Shown piece by piece: positions 1-6,100 of a stretch of 6,100 bases of DNA. Each line of letters starts with the position of its first letter. Positions within the stretch are counted from its first letter, which is position 1. The position numbers and the translations under genes were made by a program. The DNA is from Desulfotomaculum sp. (lineage in GTDB: Bacteria; Bacillota; Desulfotomaculia; Desulfotomaculales; Nap2-2B): NCBI GenBank assembly GCA_003445555.1, contig DMDI01000132.1:1-6100 (forward strand). Reading direction: 5' to 3'. The notes beneath the pieces were generated by a model, which ran no database searches, had not been told where the DNA came from, and was given only the letters and a program-made list of their open reading frames with translations.

Positions 1-1216
<1,216 letters not shown>

Positions 1217-1223
<7 letters not shown>

Positions 1224-1705
1224 AGCAATTCCCCTGCCTCATCAATAAATTTTTGCACCATAGTATGCTGTATATCAGAACTAACCGTTTGGTTGATAAT
1301 TTTTTCGGCAACAAGGATAGACAAAGCAGCTACTTGATTTTGAACTTCCAAAATTGCCTTTTCTTTTTCACGGGCAATATCTTGCATAGCATTTTCTTTA
1401 ACCCGCGTCGTTTCTGCTTTAGCCGCTTCAACAATTTCCTGGGCTTGAATTTCTCCTGCTTTAGTTGCTTGCTGTATGATTTTAGCCGCTTCTTCACGAG
1501 ACTTTTGCAGCTCGGCCATACGTTGGTGATGAAGCGCTTCCGCTTGACTTTTTTCACTTTCTGCTGCGGCAACACTATTAGTTATTAATTCTTGACGGGC
1601 AGTAAAAAGCTTAACAATTGGCTTATAAGCAATAAAACGCAGGACTACCAAAAGGACTATAAAATGTAATATTTGGGCCAATAAGGTTCCATTAAATTCT
1701 AACAA
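1217..1705 (-). CDS. atpF: Fo ATP synthase subunit b (peripheral stalk)
   Basis: This is the membrane-anchored stator subunit; it dimerises and ties subunit a to the delta subunit on F1. I choose the TTG at 1705-1703, giving 162 residues beginning (M)LEFNGTLLAQILHF, which matches the usual b-subunit start. An upstream in-frame TTG at 1729 would add eight residues (MKGGGERG) that simply translate the Shine-Dalgarno, so I reject it. Seen: one membrane helix at about residues 7-26 (LLAQILHFIVLLVVLRFIAY), the conserved KPI just after it, then a long charged alanine/glutamate/lysine-rich helix to about residue 125. This fits the coiled-coil stalk. The C-terminus is the delta-binding part. The 3' end overlaps atpH by 7 nt. 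A 139-nt structured gap separates it from atpE. Confidence 0.96.
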
Positions 1706-1726
1706 GCCTCGCTCCCCTCCTCCTTT
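1706..1726 (-). promoter_or_regulatory. Ribosome binding site that fixes the atpF start
   Basis: On the minus strand this stretch reads AAAGGAGGAGGGG followed by AGCGAGGC and then TTG at 1705. A GGAGG core at 1716-1720 is 10 nt from that TTG, and GGGGAG at 1712-1717 is 6 nt from it. The alternative TTG at 1729 lies upstream of, and reads through, this site, so it is unlikely to be the start. Confidence 0.8.
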
Positions 1727-1736
1727 CAAAATATTG

Positions 1737-1746
1737 ACCCTTGGGT
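1737..1746. repeat. Small perfect palindrome upstream of atpF
   Basis: The 10-bp sequence ACCCTTGGGT is its own reverse complement. It lies between the long stem-loop (1756-1833) and the atpF ribosome binding site. As RNA it could form only a very short hairpin, and its function is unknown. It may be chance. Confidence 0.35.
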
Positions 1747-1755
1747 TTATTGCGT

Positions 1756-1833
1756 GTCGGACGCCAGTTTTTACCTTGTAAGAACAAAGTAACTAAGAAA
1801 GTAATTTTCTCTTAAAACCATCTGGCATCCGAC
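1756..1833 (-). other. Long structured RNA element between atpE and atpF
   Basis: The plus-strand arms GTCGGACGCCAG (1756-1767) and CTGGCATCCGAC (1822-1833) are inverted repeats of 12 bp with one mismatch. In the minus-strand transcript that mismatch is a U-G pair, so the stem is complete. Inside it, 1771-1779 and 1784-1792 (plus strand TTACCTTGT and ACAAAGTAA) form a 9-bp hairpin with a 4-nt loop, again with a single G-U pair on the minus strand. A weaker hairpin of five or more pairs (1794-1798 with 1810-1814) fits beside it. The whole would fold as a three-way junction 11 nt after the atpE stop. No U-tract follows, so it is not an intrinsic terminator. Possible roles (inference): stabilising the atpE 3' end to raise c-subunit output, guiding mRNA processing, or being a dispersed REP-like repeat. 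Confidence 0.75.
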
Positions 1834-1844
1834 CTTATCCATGA

Positions 1845-2078
<234 letters not shown>

Positions 2079-2138
2079 TTATTTCCCCTCCTTTCTTTGT
2101 TTTAACTTTTAAAATTAAATTTAATTTATTAGTAGCTT

Positions 2139-2154
2139 AATTAACCAGTTAATT
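2139..2154. repeat. AT-rich inverted repeat after atpB
   Basis: AATTAACCAGTTAATT is a near-perfect inverted repeat whose 6-bp arms can form a tetraloop hairpin just 2 nt after the atpB stop. It contains only A-T pairs in the stem and lies in an AT-rich gap, so it is weak and may be chance. At most it would mark or protect an mRNA 3' end. Confidence 0.3.
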
Positions 2155-2156
2155 TA

Positions 2157-2894
2157 TTAATGACTTTCTCCAATCGATTGACCAAAGTAAACAATACTTA
2201 ACATAGTAAAAATAAAAGCCTGGATGCAACCCACAAAAATACTGTACCCTAGCCATATTGCCGAAGCTATAAAGCCCCCTCCCAAATCAATAAACCAGGG
2301 GAACAAGCCTAAAAGTACCGCAATTAAGAGTTCGCCGGCGTAAACATTTCCGTAAAGCCGGAAAGACAAAGTAATTGGCTTGGCTATTTCTTCGACCAGG
2401 TTAATAGGTAAAAAAACAACACTTGGTTTTAGGTAATGCCCGTAATGTTTTAAGGGTCCTTTAAAGGTAATCCCGTAAACCTGGACCATAACGAAGGTTA
2501 TTAAAGCCAATCCAACTGTAGTATTAATATCCGCCGTAGGTGAACTTAAGGTAGGAATTAAACCAAGAAGGTTAGAAAATAAGATAAAAATAAAATACGT
2601 TAATACAAGACTAATTACGGCCGATGCTTTTGTCGGCTCAACTTGTTGGGTGGCCAAACCTTGAATAAAATTATAAATTTCTTCAAAGATATACTGGAGG
2701 GCGTTTGGTTTTCGTAAATCTAACTTGCGGGTAGCAAAATAAGCAAAGATAATTATCAGAATCATAGTTAACCAAGTCATGACGATAGTCCGCGGGTTAA
2801 AGTCTAAACCAAAGCCACTAATAGTCAAGTGCCATGGCTCATGGGGAAAACCCCAAAAATTAAGTTTTTCTTCAATTATACGATAATCAACCAT
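2157..2894 (-). CDS. atpB: Fo ATP synthase subunit a
   Basis: This is the membrane stator subunit that forms the two ion half-channels against the c ring. The protein is 245 residues, normal for Firmicutes. The family signature is clear: SNLLGLIPTLSSPTADINTT (107-126), then KPITLSFRLYGNVYAGELL (172-190), which contains the essential Arg179 facing the c-ring carboxylate. It ends with a polar helix containing GCIQAFIFTMLSIVYF (222-237). Five to six membrane helices can be seen, the first at about residues 36-54. The canonical SLRLFGN is SFRLYGN here, a conservative change. The ATG at 2894 follows GGGAGGG at about 2901-2907. The gap to atpI is 36 nt and the gap to atpE is 78 nt. Identity is secure. 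Confidence 0.98.
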   Translation of the reverse strand: MVDYRIIEEKLNFWGFPHEPWHLTISGFGLDFNPRTIVMTWLTMILIIIFAYFATRKLDLRKPNALQYIFEEIYNFIQGLATQQVEPTKASAVISLVLTYFIFILFSNLLGLIPTLSSPTADINTTVGLALITFVMVQVYGITFKGPLKHYGHYLKPSVVFLPINLVEEIAKPITLSFRLYGNVYAGELLIAVLLGLFPWFIDLGGGFIASAIWLGYSIFVGCIQAFIFTMLSIVYFGQSIGESH

Positions 2895-2930
2895 CCTTAT
2901 CCCTCCCTTCTTTTTTAAATTTTTCTACTT

Positions 2931-3359
2931 TTAGTGAACCTTTGCCTTTAAAACCTTCTCCCCTCTTAAGCTTCTAAGAACAAAAACCGCTACCACCCCG
3001 GCAAAGATTCCCCATACCGCAATAATACCTATTGCCGTAGCAATAAGCATTATCAGCGAAATACGTGAAGTTACCCACAGTACCGCTATAACTGTAAAAA
3101 TACGCACCAAAGAACTTACTCCTATGGCCAGTTGAAACTTGGGTACTAAACTTTTGTCCGGCTTAAGTTTACTCAGCCTCTTTTCTAAAAAATACAAGTT
3201 CCACATGCCCACACCTAAACCAATAAAAAGGCCCCAAAGTAAATAATTATTCGTTTGCCAAATTAAAAAAAAGCTTACCACCGCTAAAGCAACTGTACTG
3301 ATTTTTAAAGTAAGCCTGACAAATTTATTAAAGGGTAAATTAAGCGGTAAAACCCGCAA
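2931..3359 (-). CDS. atpI: ATP synthase accessory subunit I
   Basis: This small membrane protein is encoded at the head of many bacterial atp operons. Known of the family: AtpI helps assemble or stabilise the c ring, and in alkaliphilic Bacillus it has been linked with AtpZ to Mg2+ uptake. The 142-residue protein has four hydrophobic segments (about 18-34, 39-58, 77-97 and 100-129), a basic loop KRLSKLKPDK (60-69) and a basic C-terminus, which is the usual layout of the family. The start is a TTG at 3359-3357, supported by AAGGAG (3369-3374) at 9 nt spacing inside the end of atpZ. The atpZ stop is only 3 nt upstream, so the two are probably translationally coupled. Sequence conservation in this family is low; the call rests on topology, length and position between atpZ and atpB. 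Confidence 0.88.
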   Translation of the reverse strand: MRVLPLNLPFNKFVRLTLKISTVALAVVSFFLIWQTNNYLLWGLFIGLGVGMWNLYFLEKRLSKLKPDKSLVPKFQLAIGVSSLVRIFTVIAVLWVTSRISLIMLIATAIGIIAVWGIFAGVVAVFVLRSLRGEKVLKAKVH

Positions 3360-3362
3360 ATT

Positions 3363-3548
3363 TTAATTCTCCTTCCTAAAAAATTGCTTAGTAATTTTTA
3401 TTATCCCGGTAATACCGGCGGTCAACCCTAAAAATAAACCCACTATCATCAACCAGGGCGTTGTACCAAGCCGGTTATCTAAATACCGCCCCAAAAAAAC
3501 ACCTATTAAAACAGAACCTGCCAATTGAAAACTAACAGTTGAAACCAA
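3363..3548 (-). CDS. atpZ: AtpZ/AtpQ-type ATP synthase accessory protein; 5' end uncertain
   Basis: This small two-helix membrane protein is found just before atpI in Firmicute atp operons (ATPase_gene1 family). It is thought to act with AtpI, and a role in Mg2+ entry has been proposed in Bacillus. Seen: two hydrophobic helices separated by the family's typical GRYLDNRLGTTPW (residues 20-32 counted from the TTG), and a basic tail KQFFRKEN. The 61-residue frame given here begins at a TTG (3548) with no visible Shine-Dalgarno and cuts into the expected first helix. The same frame stays open upstream to 3620 and reads like a real AtpZ N-terminus, including KQATNIAKAFTLVSTV, but contains no ATG, GTG or TTG. 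The properly placed ATG with a Shine-Dalgarno (3627) is one base out of frame. The true product is therefore probably about 88 residues, or the gene is damaged. Confidence 0.8.
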   Translation of the reverse strand: MVSTVSFQLAGSVLIGVFLGRYLDNRLGTTPWLMIVGLFLGLTAGITGIIKITKQFFRKEN

Positions 3549-3627
3549 GGTAAAGGCTTTCGCTATGTTTGTGGCTTGTTTTACCTTATCCTCATTGTCT
3601 TTTTCAGGAACATTATTTATTTACCAT
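3549..3627 (-). other. atpZ: Probable 5' part of atpZ, separated by an apparent one-base frameshift
   Basis: On the minus strand, AAAGGA (3633-3638) lies 5 nt before an ATG at 3627. The codons are ATG GTA AAT AAA TAA, so this frame stops at once. Moving one base at the repeated AAAT gives M-V-N then N-N-V-P-E-K-D-N and onward without a break into AtpZ. Removing one copy of the tandem AAAT (4 bp) also restores the frame exactly. The explanation could be a sequencing or assembly error, a real mutation, a slippage-prone switch, or a +1 ribosomal shift at the AAA-TAA site. The sequence alone cannot decide between these. Confidence 0.6.
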
Positions 3628-3638
3628 TCAATTCCTTT

Positions 3639-3703
3639 TTTAATTTTTTTATTATTTAACCTTAACTTACATTGTTATATTATTATTTTCTACAAAAAAA
3701 TTA
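3639..3703 (-). promoter_or_regulatory. Possible promoter region of the atp operon (weak)
   Basis: The gap between wecB and atpZ is almost pure A+T. TATAAC at 3671-3676 (minus strand) resembles a -10 box, but there is no good -35 match 16-18 nt upstream of it. No GC-rich hairpin with a T-run separates wecB from the atp genes, so read-through from wecB is equally possible. Confidence 0.2.
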
Positions 3704-4894
3704 TTAATCCTTCCTTAAAAAATATTTTTTTAATACATTTTTAGGGCAAAATTCTAAAGGTAGCATTCTGATTATATTGAATCTGAATAAGATAAACTTG
3801 ACAACTCGTTCCGCCGCTTGCCCGTCGCCATAAGGATTTATGGCCTCTGCCATTTCTTGATACTTTTGCCCGTCTTCCATAAGAGCTTTTGTTTCCGCCA
3901 CAATGTTCTTTTGCCCCGTCCCTACCAGACTAGCCGTACCGGCAGCCACTGCTTCGGGACGCTCGGTGGTGTTGCGCATTACCAGTACCGGTTTACCCAG
4001 GGAAGGCGCTTCTTCTTGTAATCCTCCTGAATCGGTAAGTACCAGGTAACTTTTGGCCATTAAATTTACAAAAGGTTCATAACATAAGGGCTCCGTAAGA
4101 TGAATGCGGGGAGAAGCGTTCAGTATTTTAGTTGCCTCCAGGCGTATAGCCGGGTTCTTATGAACCGGAAATACAATTTCTACCTCAGGATAACTTTCGC
4201 TGATTTCTTTTAAAGCAAAGAAAATTTCCCGTAGAGGTTTGCCCCAATTTTCCCGCCGGTGAGCGGTTACTAAAAGAATACGTTTTTTATCAGGTGAATA
4301 TACAAGCTTATTAAATAATTCATCTGCAAAAACATAGTCGGGCTTTATGGTTTCCAGCAAAGCGTCAATTACCGTATTACCGGTAACAAAAATATCCTCT
4401 TTTTTTACCCCTTCCCGTAATAAATTATCCCGGGCGGCAGAGGTGGGGGCAAAATGCATATCCGCCAATACTCCGGTTAACGTGCGGTTAATTTCTTCGG
4501 GAAAAGGAGCGTATTTCTTTCTTGTACGCAACCCTGCTTCTACGTGACCAAGGGGTATTTGTAAGTAAAATGCGGCCAGGGAAGCAGCAAAGGTAGTGGT
4601 TGTATCTCCGTGAACTAAAACCAGGTCAGGTTTTGCCGCTAAAAAAACTTTTTTAAAACCGGTCAAAACCCGGCTGGTTACATCAAAAAGGTCTTGTTTT
4701 GCCTGCATGATATCTAGGTCATAGTCAGGGAAAATTTTAAATAAAGTCAACACCTGGTCTAGCATTTCGCGGTGCTGGGCGCTAACAGCTACCTTACAGT
4801 CAAGCAAATCAGGGTATTTTTTTAATTCTTTAACTACCGGAGCCATTTTTATTGCTTCCGGACGGGTACCAAAAACAACCAGCACCTTTAACAT
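3704..4894 (-). CDS. wecB: UDP-N-acetylglucosamine 2-epimerase (non-hydrolysing)
   Basis: This cytoplasmic enzyme interconverts UDP-GlcNAc and UDP-ManNAc, the precursor of ManNAc-containing cell-wall polymers; the Firmicute name is mnaA. The 396-residue protein has a GT-B-like fold. Motifs in order: FGTRPEAIKMAPV (8-20), SAQHREMLDQVL (38-49), HGDTTTT (95-101), GHVEAGLRT (116-124), PFPEEINR (130-137), TAHRRENWG (210-218), PVHKNP (243-248), TDSGGLQEEAPSLGKPVLV (287-305), RPEAV (312-316) and NPYGDG (353-358). Asp97, Glu119, Glu133 or Glu134, and His212 match the catalytic residues of the family. The family normally ends near residue 370; about 26 basic and hydrophobic residues follow here. The ATG at 4894 has GGGAG 7 nt upstream. 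An epimerase gene directly before atp genes is known in other Firmicutes such as Staphylococcus and Listeria. Confidence 0.95.
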   Translation of the reverse strand: MLKVLVVFGTRPEAIKMAPVVKELKKYPDLLDCKVAVSAQHREMLDQVLTLFKIFPDYDLDIMQAKQDLFDVTSRVLTGFKKVFLAAKPDLVLVHGDTTTTFAASLAAFYLQIPLGHVEAGLRTRKKYAPFPEEINRTLTGVLADMHFAPTSAARDNLLREGVKKEDIFVTGNTVIDALLETIKPDYVFADELFNKLVYSPDKKRILLVTAHRRENWGKPLREIFFALKEISESYPEVEIVFPVHKNPAIRLEATKILNASPRIHLTEPLCYEPFVNLMAKSYLVLTDSGGLQEEAPSLGKPVLVMRNTTERPEAVAAGTASLVGTGQKNIVAETKALMEDGQKYQEMAEAINPYGDGQAAERVVKFILFRFNIIRMLPLEFCPKNVLKKYFLRKD

Positions 4895-4930
4895 AAATAA
4901 GCTCCCTATTATAATCCACTTTTACCATTA

Positions 4931-4965
4931 TCGAACATCGAACTTCGAACCTCAAACTTCGAAAA
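4931..4965. repeat. Heptanucleotide tandem repeat, about five units
   Basis: On the plus strand the units are TCGAACA, TCGAACT, TCGAACC, TCAAACT and TCGAAAA, so the core is TCGAAC plus one variable base. The array lies between dut and wecB and runs into the last four codons and the stop of dut. Its period of 7 is out of step with codons. TCGA and TTCGAA palindromes recur within it. It resembles the short tandem heptads reported between genes in some bacteria; its copy number elsewhere in this genome is unknown. Confidence 0.8.
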
Positions 4966-5410
4966 GGCCGGTGGAACCAAACCCTCCGGCGCCGCGTTCC
5001 GACTCAGATACTTCATCTACCTCTTGAAAACAAGCCGAAATTACAGGTGTCACCACTAACTGGGCAATTTTTTGACCTTTTTTTACCCGGTAAGTATCCT
5101 GGCCTAAGTTTATTAAAATAACTTTAATCTCACCGCGGTACCCCGCGTCTATTGTACCAGGGGTATTCAGCACCGTCAGGCCGTGTGACAGGGCTAACCC
5201 GCTTTTTGGCCGCACCTGCAGTTCAAAACCAGGCGGCACTTCGGCGCAAAGGCCGGTGGGAATTATCTTTCTTTCCAAAGGCGGCAAAATAAACTCCTCG
5301 CAAGCGTACAAATCGGCCCCTGAATCACCAGGGTGTTCGTATTGTGGGGAGCGAGCGTCAGAATGAACACGCTTAATTTTTATCTGACAGGAGATATTAT
5401 TAAAACCCAT
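4952..5410 (-). CDS. dut: Deoxyuridine 5'-triphosphate nucleotidohydrolase (dUTPase)
   Basis: This enzyme hydrolyses dUTP to dUMP and pyrophosphate. It keeps uracil out of DNA and supplies dUMP to thymidylate synthase. The 152-residue protein belongs to the trimeric dUTPase family, with all five motifs: I DSGADLY (29-35), II RPKSGLAL (67-74), III GTIDAGYRGEIKV (85-97, with the catalytic-site Asp88 and the uracil-contacting Tyr91), IV KKGQKIAQLVV (110-120) and V RGAGGFGSTG (139-148). Only four residues (LFEV) follow motif V. The stop codon lies in a heptad repeat, so the extreme C-terminus is of recent or repeat-derived sequence. The ATG at 5410 follows AAGG about 8 nt upstream. It lies 51 nt after thyX and is functionally paired with it. 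Confidence 0.97.
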   Translation of the reverse strand: MGFNNISCQIKIKRVHSDARSPQYEHPGDSGADLYACEEFILPPLERKIIPTGLCAEVPPGFELQVRPKSGLALSHGLTVLNTPGTIDAGYRGEIKVILINLGQDTYRVKKGQKIAQLVVTPVISACFQEVDEVSESERGAGGFGSTGLFEV

Positions 5411-5461
5411 ATATTTTTCCTTTTCAATTTAACTATTTATTATTAAATTTTTAAATTTTAG

Positions 5462-6091
5462 TTATTGAAAATCAACGGACTTTTCTACCGTCAAGGTTGC
5501 CGGATTAATTACCAGGTCGGCAAAAACAGCCGGGGTATGCTGTTTTAAAAAGCTTAAGATTTCCAAGACTACTGCTCTAATCTCCCATTGGGCGCTCCTG
5601 CTGCCCCTTAACTTAATAATGTGCCGCCATTCCCTCAGGTTGGCCGTAACTACAAGCTGACTCTCTATGCTTGAGGGAAGGACAAATCTGGCGTCTTCAT
5701 TCTTAATGCCCAGCTTCTGCAAGGCTAGGTAGGCCTCTTTTGCCTCAGCCATAAGGTTTACAAATATAGCGTGAGCCTCTGGATTTTTTTTAACTGATTC
5801 AGGTTCAATGTAAGTAAAGTTTGCTTCACTGACAAATCTTTGTGACTGTTGGGTAAAAGAACATAAACGGTGCCTTACAAATTGGTGGGTAAAGGCGCGC
5901 GAAACCCCGCTAATCCTAAAGGTAGCGTAAGCGTGCTCAAATACGGAATGATGCCCTTTTGAAAGAAGCATCTTGATAAATCTTTCGGCTGTACTTTCCG
6001 CCTGCTTTTCGTGCGACAGGTAAGCCGTCCGCCCCGCCGTTTCAATTAATTTTTCGGCCTGGGGGGTAACAAATAATAATTCAACCTTCAT
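5462..6091 (-). CDS. thyX: Flavin-dependent thymidylate synthase
   Basis: This enzyme methylates dUMP to dTMP using methylene-tetrahydrofolate and reduced FAD. It replaces ThyA in many anaerobes and produces tetrahydrofolate rather than dihydrofolate. The 209-residue homotetramer-type protein has GHHSVFEHAYATFRI (46-60), the diagnostic RHR-x7-S motif (RHR 73-75, Ser83) followed by QRF, and the C-terminal NLREWRHIIKLR (151-162) and AQWEIR (167-172), which supply dUMP- and FAD-binding residues. The length is at the short end of the family, but no motif is missing. The ATG at 6091 is preceded by GGGGGCTAA at the window edge, which can act as a ribosome binding site. Upstream context is not visible. 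Pairing with dut indicates a dTMP-supply unit. Confidence 0.97.
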   Translation of the reverse strand: MKVELLFVTPQAEKLIETAGRTAYLSHEKQAESTAERFIKMLLSKGHHSVFEHAYATFRISGVSRAFTHQFVRHRLCSFTQQSQRFVSEANFTYIEPESVKKNPEAHAIFVNLMAEAKEAYLALQKLGIKNEDARFVLPSSIESQLVVTANLREWRHIIKLRGSRSAQWEIRAVVLEILSFLKQHTPAVFADLVINPATLTVEKSVDFQ

Positions 6092-6100
6092 TTAGCCCCC

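Noticed and set aside
1253..1588. Open frames in other readings over atpF (a plus-strand frame, and a lysine/arginine-rich minus-strand frame at 1330-1575)
   Set aside because: Both are shadows of the repetitive Lys/Glu/Ala-rich stalk helix of subunit b; their odd composition follows from the shifted frame.
1706..1729. Longer atpF starting at the TTG at 1729
   Set aside because: The added residues MKGGGERG are a translation of the Shine-Dalgarno itself; the TTG at 1705 gives the standard LEFNGTLLAQI start.
1756..1833. Stem-loop as an intrinsic terminator inside the atp operon
   Set aside because: The loop is 54 nt and no U-tract follows the 3' arm on the minus strand. Termination here would also cut off atpF, atpH and atpA.
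3818..4021. Plus-strand open frames opposite wecB (also 4347-4547)
   Set aside because: Both lie opposite conserved epimerase motifs and have no independent coding signals.
4931..4965. Heptad array as a CRISPR or operator array
   Set aside because: Units are 7 bp and contiguous with no spacers, and there are no cas genes. It overlaps a coding end and no regulator binding pattern is recognisable.
5411..5461. AT-rich thyX-dut gap as a promoter or terminator
   Set aside because: It is only 51 nt, with A/T runs but no hexamer pair at proper spacing and no GC stem. It looks like ordinary spacer with the dut ribosome binding site.

Overview
The window is one block of genes, all transcribed from the minus strand (right to left). 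It holds the upstream two thirds of an F-type ATP synthase operon, preceded by three housekeeping genes. The order of transcription is thyX, dut, wecB (mnaA), atpZ, atpI, atpB, atpE, atpF, atpH, atpA. The last gene runs off the left edge, and atpG, atpD and atpC are expected beyond it. No convincing gene lies on the plus strand.

The low-to-moderate GC, the strong purine-rich Shine-Dalgarno sequences before almost every gene, the use of TTG starts, the atpZ-atpI pair and an mnaA-type epimerase just upstream of the ATP synthase genes all point to a Firmicute. It is probably an anaerobic clostridial lineage of the Peptococcaceae type. That placement is an inference from gene order and protein style; I cannot name a genus.

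Region by region: 5462-6091 encodes flavin-dependent thymidylate synthase and 4952-5410 encodes dUTPase. Together they supply dUMP and convert it to dTMP. A 7-bp tandem repeat (4931-4965) covers the 3' end of dut. UDP-GlcNAc 2-epimerase (3704-4894) supplies UDP-ManNAc for cell-envelope polymers. From about 3627 leftwards lies the ATP synthase operon: the accessory membrane proteins AtpZ and AtpI, Fo subunits a, c and b, then F1 delta and the N-terminal 221 residues of F1 alpha.

Three points are not explained by routine annotation. First, the 5' end of atpZ looks frameshifted: a good ribosome binding site and ATG at 3627 are one base out of frame with the rest of the gene, at a duplicated AAAT tetranucleotide. 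Second, the 139-nt gap between atpE and atpF contains a long base-paired structure, a 12-bp stem enclosing a 9-bp hairpin and a weaker one. Its only imperfect pairs become G-U pairs in the minus-strand transcript. Third, the dut stop codon falls on the one base by which a heptad repeat unit differs from its consensus. Smaller points are an Asp in helix 1 of the c subunit near the ion site and a six-residue insertion in the N-terminal domain of the alpha subunit. I see no mobile element, CRISPR array, tRNA or rRNA. The window is mainly conserved housekeeping DNA.
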